Shown here: positions 52,669-60,783 of the stretch, in pieces | Numbering within the stretch: position 1 is the first letter of the stretch | Layout of the letters: each line of letters starts with the position of its first letter | Assembly (NCBI GenBank): GCA_015075625.1 | Contig: JABTTZ010000003.1 | Location: forward strand, 434,001 to 498,000 | Direction: 5' to 3' | Length of the DNA: 64,000 nucleotides | DNA from: Anaerolineales bacterium | Lineage (GTDB): Bacteria; Chloroflexota; Anaerolineae; Aggregatilineales; UBA2796 | Position numbers and translations under genes: made by a program | Notes under the pieces: generated by a model | Database searches by the model: none | The model's input: only the letters and a program-made list of their open reading frames with translations | Told to the model about the DNA's origin: nothing

Positions 52669-54144
52669 TCACATCACCGGTGCGTGCGGCTTGCGGTGGA
52701 TGAACCGCCCGCCGCCGTTTTCGCCCAACCACGCCTCACCATCGACAATCTTTTTCCCACGCAGAAAGACCATCGCTGGTTTCCCGCGCACTTTCATCCC
52801 CTCATAAACGATGTAATCCGTTCGCATATGGGTGTTTTTCACGCTCAGGGTGTGCCGTGCCTTCGGGTCCCACACAACCAGATCAGCATCACTGCCAACG
52901 GAGATTGTCCCCTTTTTGGGGTACATCCCGAAAATCTTGGCGGGGTTCGTGCAGAGCAGTTCAACAAAGCGATTCGCTGAAATGCGCCCCTGATTCACCC
53001 CGTGTTCCCACATCATCATCATCCGTTCTTCCAGACCGGGCATCCCGTTGGGAATCTTGGCGAAGTTTCCCTTGCCCAATTCCTTACCCGGGCGACGGTT
53101 GCCCGCCTTTGCCTTCTCAAATTTATCCCAGTCTTTGTTGCCATGCTTGTCCAGCCAGCCTTTCCAATCGCCCTGCCCACCTTCCAACCAGAAATTACAA
53201 TGATCGGTGCTGACGGCTTGCAGTGTGCTGTCTTTCACCGCCTGCCACAGCACCTTCTGATCATGTACGGTGCGGATGGGCGGCGAACAGACGAATTTTG
53301 CCCCTTCAAAGCCCGCCGCACCGAGATGCTTTTCCGCCGTCAGGAAGAAATACTGCGTACACGACTCGCCCATCACCGGGTAGCCAAGCGCCCGTCCGCG
53401 CCGCAGCGCTTCTACGGCTGGCTCACAGGTCATATGGACGACATACAAGGCGCAGCCCGTCAGCCCCGCCATGACGACGGCGCGGTTTGTTGCCTCGCCC
53501 TCAATCTCCGGCGGGCGCGAGTGAGCGTGATAAATGGGGTCGGTCTTTCCCGCCGCCAGCAGCGCGGGGGTCAGCGATGCCTCCACATCACCGTTTTCAG
53601 CATGAACCATGACGATCATCCCGTGTTCGGCAGCGGTGCGCATCGTCTTAAACAGCGTCGTATCGTCAATCTGGAACACGTTTTTATAGGCCATGAACAG
53701 TTTCAGGCTGGTGACGCCCTCATCAAGTAAGGTGGGAATTTCCGCCAACACCTCGTCGCGCAGATCAGTGACGGCGAGATGAAAGCCGTAATCAATGTTG
53801 GCAATCTTCGCCTTTTCCCGCCATGTTGTCAGTCCATCATGAAGGCTGCCGCCCTTCGGCTGGATCACAAAGTCAATGTGCGAGGTTGTCCCTCCGAAAG
53901 CGGCGGCACGGTGTCCCGTCTCAAAGTCATCGTTGGAAATCGTCCCCCCAAAGGGAAGATCAAGGTGTGTATGAACATCAATCCCACCCGGGATCAGGTA
54001 TTTCCCCTTGCAGTTGACAACCTCATGCCCTTTCGTCGGAAGATTCTTCCCAATCAGTGTGACGATTTCCCCTTCAACGAGGACATCCGCTTCTACCGTC
54101 TCGGCGGCGGTAATCACCGTGCCGCCCTTGAATACAATACCCAT
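52669..54144 (-). CDS. hydA: Dihydropyrimidinase
   Basis: 491 residues. Hydrolyses dihydrouracil/dihydrothymine, or hydantoins, to N-carbamoyl amino acids. The binuclear metal site is in GGIDVHTHLDLPFGG (His58, His60) with the carboxylated lysine in TSLKLFMAYKN (Lys148), then MVHAENGD and VVHMTC with further histidines, and the late aspartate in TDHCNFW. Length matches D-hydantoinase/dihydropyrimidinase. It is the last gene of a minus-strand catabolic group and followed by a MITE remnant. Confidence 0.92.
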   Translation of the reverse strand: MGIVFKGGTVITAAETVEADVLVEGEIVTLIGKNLPTKGHEVVNCKGKYLIPGGIDVHTHLDLPFGGTISNDDFETGHRAAAFGGTTSHIDFVIQPKGGSLHDGLTTWREKAKIANIDYGFHLAVTDLRDEVLAEIPTLLDEGVTSLKLFMAYKNVFQIDDTTLFKTMRTAAEHGMIVMVHAENGDVEASLTPALLAAGKTDPIYHAHSRPPEIEGEATNRAVVMAGLTGCALYVVHMTCEPAVEALRRGRALGYPVMGESCTQYFFLTAEKHLGAAGFEGAKFVCSPPIRTVHDQKVLWQAVKDSTLQAVSTDHCNFWLEGGQGDWKGWLDKHGNKDWDKFEKAKAGNRRPGKELGKGNFAKIPNGMPGLEERMMMMWEHGVNQGRISANRFVELLCTNPAKIFGMYPKKGTISVGSDADLVVWDPKARHTLSVKNTHMRTDYIVYEGMKVRGKPAMVFLRGKKIVDGEAWLGENGGGRFIHRKPHAPVM

Positions 54145-54224
54145 AATGACTATCTCTCCCTATAAAAACGATCAAAAGTGGACACTCTGTAAAGCATCCG
54201 CACGGTCATTTTAGTAGATCATCA

Positions 54225-54418
54225 AGAAGGTAACCATAGAATGGGATAGCCCTCATCCCCCTAACCCCCTTCTCCCTACCGGAGAAGGGGGAATCAGGTC
54301 TTTGAGGGGGCTTCTCCCTAACCCCCTCGCCCGCAGAATTTCTCCCCTGTCCGTGTGTACGGGGAAAGGGAGCGGGGGATAGGGGTTCTTTAGAAATGAC
54401 TGTGGTCAACCACTAGTG
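54225..54418. repeat. Dispersed palindromic G/C-run repeat
   Basis: Contains CCCTCATCCCCCTAACCCCC, CTTCTCCCTACCGGAGAAGG and a second GGGGAAAGGGA-type stem. It ends GGGGTTCTTTAGAAATGACTGTGGTCAACCACTAG, which is the reverse complement (with few changes) of the beginning of the copy at 48.27 kb. The start TAGTAGATCATCAAGAAG at 54212 resembles the end of the element at 12.69 kb. Confidence 0.6.
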
Positions 54419-55441
54419 TGTTTTTGCTGCCGCCGATTTTTGGAAATGGGGCAGGACATGCTCGGCATATTCAGCGACGATCCGTTCTTCCTCCCCGCAC
54501 ATTAGGTAGATGTTGAACTGGGTCACTCCCGCTGCTTCAAGTTCCTTCAGTTTTTGGACATGCGCCGCCGCGTCGCCCAACAGCCCAAAGGAATCGATAA
54601 TCTCGTTGGAGATGAAGTCAAGGTGATCGGCATCTTTATCGGCATGGTGGCGGTAATCGTAGCCCTTCCGCCCCTCAATATAATCGGTCAGGCGGCTCGG
54701 AATGTCCCCTGCCCCGCCCTTCCCATACTTATCGACAATATCGGCAACATGGTTGCCCACCATCGCCGGGAACCAACGGGTTTGCGCCCGCGCTTTACCC
54801 ATATCGCCCACCCACGCCGGCGCTGCCGACATCACCTTAAAGTTCGCCATATCGCGTCCGGCTGCCTTGCCCGCTGCTTTCGCTTGGTCGGCAAACCACT
54901 TTACCAGCCATGGATCTGCCAGTTGGATGATCAAGCCATCGCCTGCCTCGCCTGCACCTTTCAGGGCTTTCGGTCCATAGGCGGCAATCCACACTGGAAG
55001 TTCATAGCCTTCCGCCCAGGGAATATCCACTGGTGCCACATCATCGGCATAGGTGACGCCCTCGCCGCGCACCATCTTTTTCAGTGCGTCGGCAAATTCG
55101 ACCATCGTTTCGATGGTCATTGGCTTGCGTCCCATCACCCGCCGCGAGGAATCGCCCCGCCCAATGCCCACATCAAACCGTCCGCCGCTTTGCATAGCAA
55201 GCGTCGCATACATGCTCGCCGCCACCGACCAATCGCGCACACCGGGGTTTGTCACACATGGACCAAAACGCATATGGTCGGTGTGTTCCATACACATTGC
55301 CATTGTCACATAACAATCGCGCCAGAGGATGTGCGAATCGAAGAACCAAGCATAACGAAAGCCAGCCACCTCTGCCTGCTTGCAAAGCGCCACCGTGCGT
55401 TTGGGAGAAATATCCCCTTTGAACGTAATCGCAAATTCCAT
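54413..55441 (-). CDS. LLM-class flavin/F420-dependent oxidoreductase
   Basis: 342 residues, a luciferase-like (beta/alpha)8 barrel. GFRYAWFFDSHILWRDCYV, CVTNPGVRDWSVAASMYATL, RFDVGIGRGDSSRRVMGRKP and PVWIAAYGPKALKGAGEAGDG are typical of the class, which uses FMN or F420. Located between hydA and the ureidopropionase gene in the same direction, so it should act in the same pathway, perhaps as the redox step on the pyrimidine ring or a related compound. Cofactor and substrate are not proven by sequence. Confidence 0.85.
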   Translation of the reverse strand: MEFAITFKGDISPKRTVALCKQAEVAGFRYAWFFDSHILWRDCYVTMAMCMEHTDHMRFGPCVTNPGVRDWSVAASMYATLAMQSGGRFDVGIGRGDSSRRVMGRKPMTIETMVEFADALKKMVRGEGVTYADDVAPVDIPWAEGYELPVWIAAYGPKALKGAGEAGDGLIIQLADPWLVKWFADQAKAAGKAAGRDMANFKVMSAAPAWVGDMGKARAQTRWFPAMVGNHVADIVDKYGKGGAGDIPSRLTDYIEGRKGYDYRHHADKDADHLDFISNEIIDSFGLLGDAAAHVQKLKELEAAGVTQFNIYLMCGEEERIVAEYAEHVLPHFQKSAAAKTH

Positions 55442-55463
55442 CCTGTTTATCCTTAATCTCTAG

Positions 55464-55527
55464 ATATTCTTTACGGCGTTAACTTTACACCGTAAAGAAT
55501 ATAAAAAGTTAACACCGTTAACTTTAC
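55464..55527. promoter_or_regulatory. Operator-like nested inverted repeats upstream of the LLM oxidoreductase
   Basis: ATATTCTTTACGG (55464-55476) and CCGTAAAGAATAT (55490-55502) form a perfect 13-bp inverted repeat with a 13-base centre. Next to it AAAGTTAAC (55505-55513) and GTTAACTTT (55517-55525) are a perfect 9-bp inverted repeat with a 3-base centre. GTTAACTTTAC-(A/G)-CCG occurs twice. It lies 23-86 bases upstream of the minus-strand start at 55441, a fitting place for a regulator of the catabolic operon. Confidence 0.6.
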
Positions 55528-55600
55528 GCCGTTTAGAAAACCACATTTAAGGGTTTGAACGGAAAACCAGACGTCGCGTAGGGCGTCCCTACAACGATCA

Positions 55601-56464
55601 TTACGGCTTCACCGGAACAGTCGCCTCGACCAGCGGCGCATATTGATCGGGGCGGCGGTTGAAATAGAAGTGCCAAGTGTTGCGCACCTCTTGGATCATG
55701 TCCATATCGAGATCGCGCACGATCAATTCCTCGTTGCGGTCACTACCCACCTCGCCCACGAACTGCCCACGCGGATTGCAGAAATAGCTTTCGCCATAAA
55801 AATCATCGTCACCGAGGGGTTCAATGCCCACGCGGTTGATCGTCCCCACGTAGTAGGTGTTGAAGATGGCATGTGCCGTTTGTTCGATGCGCCACAGGTG
55901 TTGGCTTAGCCCCCGCGAGGTGGCAGAGGGGATAAAGACGATCTCCGCGCCGTTTAAGCCAAGCGCCCGCGCCCCTTCGGGGAAGTGCCGATCATGGCAG
56001 ATGTAAACGCCGACCCTGCCAACGGCAGTATCAAAGACGGGGTAGCCGAGGTTGCCCGGACGGAAGTAGAACTTTTCCCAGAAACCGGGCAGTTGAGGGA
56101 TGTGTGTTTTGCGATATTTGCCCTTGTATGTCCCGTCGGCGTCGATGACGGCGGCGGTGTTGTAATAGACGCCAACGCCCTCTTGCTCGTACATGGGGAC
56201 AACCAAGACCATCTTCAATTCTTGGGCAAGTTTCTGCATCCGTTCGGTGGTCGGTCCGTCGGGGATTAGCTCTGTGTAGGCAAAGTATTCGGGCTTCTGA
56301 ACTTGGCAGAAGTAGGGACCGTAAAACAATTCCTGAAAACACATGACTTGTGCGCCCTGATCGGCTGCTTTACGGGCATAATCGATGTGTTTGGCGATCA
56401 TCGATTCCTTGTCACCCGTCCATGTTGCCTGAACCAGTGCGCCGCGAACGATTCGTTTGCTCAT
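55601..56464 (-). CDS. Beta-ureidopropionase / N-carbamoyl amino acid amidohydrolase
   Basis: 287 residues of the nitrilase superfamily. The catalytic triad is visible: Glu45 in CFQELFYGP, Lys119 in KYRKTHIPQL and Cys156 in YICHDRHFPEG. The wording (ELIPDGPTTERMQ, GFWEKFYFRPG) matches N-carbamoyl-beta-alanine amidohydrolase, which releases beta-alanine, ammonia and CO2 after dihydropyrimidinase. It is the natural partner of hydA. Confidence 0.9.
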   Translation of the reverse strand: MSKRIVRGALVQATWTGDKESMIAKHIDYARKAADQGAQVMCFQELFYGPYFCQVQKPEYFAYTELIPDGPTTERMQKLAQELKMVLVVPMYEQEGVGVYYNTAAVIDADGTYKGKYRKTHIPQLPGFWEKFYFRPGNLGYPVFDTAVGRVGVYICHDRHFPEGARALGLNGAEIVFIPSATSRGLSQHLWRIEQTAHAIFNTYYVGTINRVGIEPLGDDDFYGESYFCNPRGQFVGEVGSDRNEELIVRDLDMDMIQEVRNTWHFYFNRRPDQYAPLVEATVPVKP

Positions 56465-56524
56465 TGGGGAGGTCTCCTCATGGTTTCTAAATAAGAACTC
56501 TAGTGGTTGTTCATGGTAGGTAGA

Positions 56525-56749
56525 TTATGCGCCTTGAACAAGATAAATTGCGGGTCGATAGCGTGGTTCAGGAATGGGATAGCCTTCTTTTTCGGCGACT
56601 TCTAACCAGAGAGTTTGGGCGATCATCACTTCCGCCACTGCTTCTTCCGGTGTTTCCCCATGTGCTGAACAGGGGAACAAATCAGGAATATCCGCAATGT
56701 AACAGGCATCTTCTTCACTGTAGAAGACATTGATATGATAGCGTTTCAT
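56525..56749 (-). CDS. hicB: HicB-family antitoxin
   Basis: 74 residues: NVFYSEEDACYIADIPDLFPCSAHGETPEEAVAEV is the typical HicB RNase-H-like fold start. No separate DNA-binding domain is apparent, so autoregulation may rely on other parts. Its ATG overlaps the stop of the hicA gene by four bases. Confidence 0.88.
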   Translation of the reverse strand: MKRYHINVFYSEEDACYIADIPDLFPCSAHGETPEEAVAEVMIAQTLWLEVAEKEGYPIPEPRYRPAIYLVQGA

Positions 56750-57009
56750 TCCGCATCCTCATCGTCCAAATGGAGATCGTATTGCTCGACCAGACGCAAT
56801 AACTGGTGTGCTTGATAGATTTTTGCCTTATTCTGTAAAGGTTGAACAGGAAAGGGTCGTTGAATTTTGGGATGCCCAAAGACATGATGACTTCCATTCA
56901 CACGCTTCAAGATAAAGCCGAAACCTATCAAGAGGGCAATAAAATCCTCAAACCGAATATTTTGTGACCCCGCCAAAATCTGTTTGAGGGTTTTCTGGTT
57001 GCGGCTCAT
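56746..57009 (-). CDS. hicA: HicA-family mRNA interferase toxin
   Basis: 87 residues. FEDFIALLIGFGFILKRVNGSHHVFGHPK contains the catalytic G-S-H-H of HicA, which binds and cleaves mRNA. Order hicA then hicB is the classical one. The pair interrupts the pyrimidine catabolic cluster and likely helps maintain the region, or is a chance insertion. Confidence 0.88.
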   Translation of the reverse strand: MSRNQKTLKQILAGSQNIRFEDFIALLIGFGFILKRVNGSHHVFGHPKIQRPFPVQPLQNKAKIYQAHQLLRLVEQYDLHLDDEDAE

Positions 57010-57025
57010 GGTGTGCTGTGACTAA

Positions 57026-57379
57026 TCACCCCTCCCCGTATTCCCGCCCGCAGCGCTCCAGCGCCCGCTGCGCCTCTTTCGCGTTGATCTTTGGGGCGAC
57101 CTCGGCGTAAAAGCGGGCGGCGGTCTGTCCGGCTGCCGTCACTGCCGTCGGGGACGTATCGGCAAGGTTAAGGGTGTAATCCGCTTCGTTCAGCCCATCG
57201 ATGGGTTCTAGGGTGATCTCCACCACGTTTTCGCGGCGGACACGCTCCAAACGCACCCGCCGGTTTTCGGCGGCAGTGGCACGCTCTGCATCACCAGCAG
57301 CGGTGTAGTAATCGCGGAGTGTTTCCTCCAAGCCAATGGCAAAGGTGAGGATTGCCCCGAAGGTGTTCAACGACGACAT
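57026..57379 (-). CDS. Small helical hypothetical protein
   Basis: 117 residues from ATG at 57379, with GAGG four bases upstream; the frame continues upstream over repeat DNA. LNTFGAILTFAIGLEETLRDYYTAAGD and PTAVTAAGQTAARFYAEVAPKI suggest a ferritin/rubrerythrin-like helical bundle, but no E-x-x-H metal motif is seen. Sits 16 bases upstream of hicA. Function unknown. Confidence 0.55.
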   Translation of the reverse strand: MSSLNTFGAILTFAIGLEETLRDYYTAAGDAERATAAENRRVRLERVRRENVVEITLEPIDGLNEADYTLNLADTSPTAVTAAGQTAARFYAEVAPKINAKEAQRALERCGREYGEG

Positions 57380-57403
57380 AGTGCCTCTGATTATAGTTAT
57401 AGA

Positions 57404-57722
57404 CGTTACGCAGTTGCTCGCATCCCTAAGTACGACCACATTGAAAACACGGGGTAGAGACCCCCACCCTCTGCGACCCGCCTTCGGCATGTATCCGTTT
57501 CCGGTAAACGGAGAGGGGGATTTTCCCCCTTCTCCCCTACAACTCGCCTCTCCGTAGGGGTGACCTTGTGTGGTCGCCCGCCGCTAAAGCAGCGGGCTAA
57601 GAATGACCACCCCTTCGGGGCTTAGAAGGCAAAAGACGCCGTTCGTCTTTCCCCCTTTCCCTGTCTACGGGGAAAGGGGCGGGGGATAGGGGTTCTTTGG
57701 GAAGTTTTCCTGATGAACTACC
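57404..57722 (+). repeat. Composite dispersed repeat, core family copy
   Basis: Fills most of the 370-base gap. 57404-57418 has GACGTTACGCAGTT, a MITE end like that at 52.49 kb. 57545-57680 repeats the unit at 26.65-26.77 kb (CTCCGTAGGGG, GGTCGCCCGCCGCTAAAGCAGCGGG, ACCACCCCTTCGGGGCTTAG, AAGGCAAAAGACGCCGTTCG). The right end, TTCCTGATGAACTACC to 57722, mirrors the left end of the element at 12.69 kb. No gene is seen here. Confidence 0.7.
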
Positions 57723-57750
57723 GGGCTTTTGGACGCCCTACAAGGTGTCC

Positions 57751-59202
57751 CTACAACCAGCGCTCGATCAAAATCTTCCGATCTGTGTAGAACTCAATGG
57801 CGTCCTGCCCCTGCCCGTGTAGATCGCCAAAGAAAGATTCCTTTTGCCCGCCAAAGGGGAAGGATGCTGTCGCTGCTGCCACCCCGATATTCACACCGAT
57901 GTTTCCGGCGCGGACGCGGTATTTGAACTCGCGGGCATATTTCCCACTGGCGGTGAAGATGCTGGCGGCGTTCCCATAGCGGCTTTGGTTGATGATCGTC
58001 ACCGCACTCTCGAAATCTGGGACATGCATCACCAAGAGGACGGGTCCGAAGATTTCATCGCGGGCAACGGTCATTTCGGAAGTCACTCTATCAAGGATGG
58101 TCGGTCCGACAAATGAGCCGTTCTCGTAACCCTCCACCTTTTTCCCACGCCCATCCAAAAGGGGCGCTGCCCCTTCGCGGATGCCATCCTCAACCATCTT
58201 TTCGATCCGTTCCTTTGCCGCGCCGGAAATGACCGTCCCCATTTGGGTGGTCTCTGCCAAGCCATAGCCGACGCGCAGAGTGCTTGCCCGTTTGAGCAGT
58301 TCTGCCTTCAAGGGTTCGTAGGCATCGCCCACCGCGACGACCACCGACCCCGCCAAACAGCGCTGTCCGGCGCAGCCGAACGCTGATCCGATGATGTTGG
58401 TGACGCTCGCTTCCATGTTCGCATCGGGCATAATGGCGATGTAATTCTTCGCCCCGCCTTGCGCCTGAACGCGCTTGCCGTGCTTGGCGCACGTCTCGTA
58501 GACAATCTTGGCGACGGGTGTTGAGCCGACGAACGAGACACCGATGATGTCGGGGTGTTCCATCACCGCTATAGACGCCTCCTTCCCGCCTTGCACAAGG
58601 TTGACAACCCCTTCGGGAAGGTCGAGAGCGTCCAGCACCTCAAAGAGAAGCTGCATACTGATCGGCGTTTGGGGCGAGGGTTTCAAGACGAAGGTATTCC
58701 CTGTCGTGATCGCCGTTGGCAAGAACCACAGCGGGACCATCGCCGGAAAATTGAAGGGCGTGATTGCCGCATAGACGCCGAGCGGCTGGCGTTCGGCGGT
58801 TTCGTCAATCCCGGTGCTGATGTCCTCTGTTTTATAGCCGCGCATGAGCGCCGGAACGCCCGCCGCGAAATCGATGCTCTCAATGCCCCGCCGCACCTCG
58901 CCGCGTGCTTCGTCTTTCGTTTTCCCGTTTTCCTTGACGACCATTGCCGTGAATTCTTCAAAACGCGCCTCGATTGCCGCCTTTAGGCGGAACATGTATT
59001 GGGCGCGGCTGAGGACGGGCGTGCTGCGCCATTCCTCAAAGGCGGCAGCAGCAGCCTTCACCGCCTTGTCCACATCGGCACGGGGAGAATCGGGACATTC
59101 GGCAAGCAGTTCACAGGTGGCGGGGTTTTGCACAGGCGTGTAATGTGTTGCACTAGAGTCCACCCACCGTCCATTAATGTAGTTTTTCAATTTCGTTGTC
59201 AT
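57751..59202 (-). CDS. mmsA: CoA-acylating (methyl)malonate-semialdehyde dehydrogenase
   Basis: 483 residues. Aldehyde dehydrogenase superfamily; oxidises malonate semialdehyde or methylmalonate semialdehyde to acetyl-CoA or propionyl-CoA with NAD. FNFPAMVPLWFLPTAITTGNTFVLKPS is the family signature, with the catalytic cysteine in FGCAGQRCLAG (about residue 285). As the step after beta-alanine transamination, it completes pyrimidine carbon use. The start at 59202 fits the family (KNYINGRWVDS). Confidence 0.92.
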   Translation of the reverse strand: MTTKLKNYINGRWVDSSATHYTPVQNPATCELLAECPDSPRADVDKAVKAAAAAFEEWRSTPVLSRAQYMFRLKAAIEARFEEFTAMVVKENGKTKDEARGEVRRGIESIDFAAGVPALMRGYKTEDISTGIDETAERQPLGVYAAITPFNFPAMVPLWFLPTAITTGNTFVLKPSPQTPISMQLLFEVLDALDLPEGVVNLVQGGKEASIAVMEHPDIIGVSFVGSTPVAKIVYETCAKHGKRVQAQGGAKNYIAIMPDANMEASVTNIIGSAFGCAGQRCLAGSVVVAVGDAYEPLKAELLKRASTLRVGYGLAETTQMGTVISGAAKERIEKMVEDGIREGAAPLLDGRGKKVEGYENGSFVGPTILDRVTSEMTVARDEIFGPVLLVMHVPDFESAVTIINQSRYGNAASIFTASGKYAREFKYRVRAGNIGVNIGVAAATASFPFGGQKESFFGDLHGQGQDAIEFYTDRKILIERWL

Positions 59203-59288
59203 AGGGGATTGCCTTTATCTCGTTACTTTTACGTTCTATCGTGAGGGGCATATACCATACACCCCAACAGACTCCGCCCAAATGGGCT

Positions 59289-60632
59289 TTATGTTTTGCC
59301 TGTGTAATACGAATCGATCTGGCTGAGGGCGGCGTCAAGAATGGCGATGCCCTCGTCAATCTGGGCTTCGCTAATGATCAGCGGCGGGCAGTTGAAGATC
59401 ATGTTCCAGCGGACAAGCGTACTCAGCCCGTTTGCCTTCAGCGCCGCTGCAACGGTCTTCATTGGGTCGGAGAGCGGCTTGTTATACTCGCTCATCGGCT
59501 CACGGCTGTGGCGGTCTTTGACAATCTCCAACACCTGATGAAGCCCCGTCCCCCGAATCTCACCCACACAGGGGTGTTTTTCCGCGAGGTCGGTCAGCTT
59601 TTGCCGGAGAACCTTGCCCATCGCGGCAGAGCGGCTGATCAGGTTTTCGCTCTGGTAGACCTCAATATTTGCCACGCCTGCGGCACAGGCAAGGGCATGG
59701 GCGCTGTAGGTCAGCCCTGCCCAAAGCGTGTTTTTATCGAAATATTCAGCAATTTTGGCGCTGAGGATCGTCCCACCGAGGGGGATATAGCCGCTGGTAA
59801 TCCCTTTGGCAAAGACGAGAATATCGGGCGTCACATCGGGGTAATGGTTGATCCCGAACCATTCGCCTGTGCGCCCAAAACCGCTCATCACCTCATCGGC
59901 AATAAGCAGAATCCCGTACTTTCGGCAGAGTTCCCCAATCCGCGTCCAGAAGGTGGCGCTTGGCTGCATCACCCCGCTAGAGCCGCTGTAGCCCTCTAAG
60001 AGGATCGCCGCGCAGTATTCGGGACCCTCCATCTGGATGATTTCCTCGATCATATCGGCAATGACGAGATCACCTTCCTCTTGGGTTCGCCCCCGATAGG
60101 CAGGGCTGCGGTAGCTATACGGATCGGGGAAGCGGACGATCCCAGGGATGCCCGGCTCGTTTGCCAGACGGCGCGGATCACCGCCAGCGGTTGCCGCCCC
60201 GAACGTCCCACCGTGATAGGAACGGTAGCGGGTGAGGATTTTTGGGCGTCCGGTGAACAACCGCGCCGCTTTCATAGCATTTTCTATGCCATCTGTGCCG
60301 CCATTGCTGAACAAGGTTTTCGTCAGCGTGCCTGGGGTGATCTCTGCCAAAAGCGCACCGAGGCGGGCGCGGGGTTCGGTTGTCCCAGAGGGTTCAACAT
60401 AGGTCAGCTTTGCCACTTGTTCTTGAATGGCTTGAATCACATGGGGGTGGCTGTGACCGATGTTCACATTGACCAGTTGGGACGACCAATCAAGGTAGCG
60501 CTTGCCGTTCATATCCCAAACATAAACGCCCTCGGCACGTTCATAGGGGATGGGAGTCCACGCCCCCTGTGCCGACCAACTGACGAGGGTGTGAGCTTTG
60601 CTCTGTTCAACAATCTCTGCGTAGTTCCACAT
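59289..60632 (-). CDS. Class III (omega) aminotransferase, beta-alanine:pyruvate type
   Basis: 447 residues. PLP-dependent. LFSNGGTDGIENAMKAARLFTG, LIADEVMSGFGRTGEWFG (PLP aspartate) and FAKGITSGYIPLGG (Schiff-base lysine) are clear. In this setting it most likely converts beta-alanine (from the ureidopropionase) to malonate semialdehyde for mmsA; other amines remain possible. Divergent from the ABC permease gene across 150 bases. Confidence 0.88.
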   Translation of the reverse strand: MWNYAEIVEQSKAHTLVSWSAQGAWTPIPYERAEGVYVWDMNGKRYLDWSSQLVNVNIGHSHPHVIQAIQEQVAKLTYVEPSGTTEPRARLGALLAEITPGTLTKTLFSNGGTDGIENAMKAARLFTGRPKILTRYRSYHGGTFGAATAGGDPRRLANEPGIPGIVRFPDPYSYRSPAYRGRTQEEGDLVIADMIEEIIQMEGPEYCAAILLEGYSGSSGVMQPSATFWTRIGELCRKYGILLIADEVMSGFGRTGEWFGINHYPDVTPDILVFAKGITSGYIPLGGTILSAKIAEYFDKNTLWAGLTYSAHALACAAGVANIEVYQSENLISRSAAMGKVLRQKLTDLAEKHPCVGEIRGTGLHQVLEIVKDRHSREPMSEYNKPLSDPMKTVAAALKANGLSTLVRWNMIFNCPPLIISEAQIDEGIAILDAALSQIDSYYTGKT

Positions 60633-60673
60633 GAGGTAAAAAATGTCTCCAATCTAAAAAGCGTCCATCTTAG

Positions 60674-60738
60674 GGTAGTACCTCACCACAGTACTGTTTA
60701 GAAGAATCCCAGTGGTTAGTACCGTAATCGTTCTATAG
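60674..60738. promoter_or_regulatory. Divergent promoter region with AGTAC boxes
   Basis: GGTAGTACC (60674-60682), CAGTACTG (60689-60696, a perfect palindrome), GGTTAGTACCG near 60714 and CTATAGTACAG near 60732 share an AGTAC core. They lie between the aminotransferase and permease genes, a natural place for a common regulator. Candidate only. Confidence 0.35.
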
Positions 60739-60783
60739 TACAGCAAAATTGGGGAATGGGGGGTACGATTGAGGGAATGACCC

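Noticed and set aside
54554-55456. 300-codon plus-strand frame
   Set aside because: Antisense to the LLM oxidoreductase; composition is Ile/His/Arg-rich without motifs.
59241-59999. 252-codon plus-strand frame
   Set aside because: Antisense to the class III aminotransferase.
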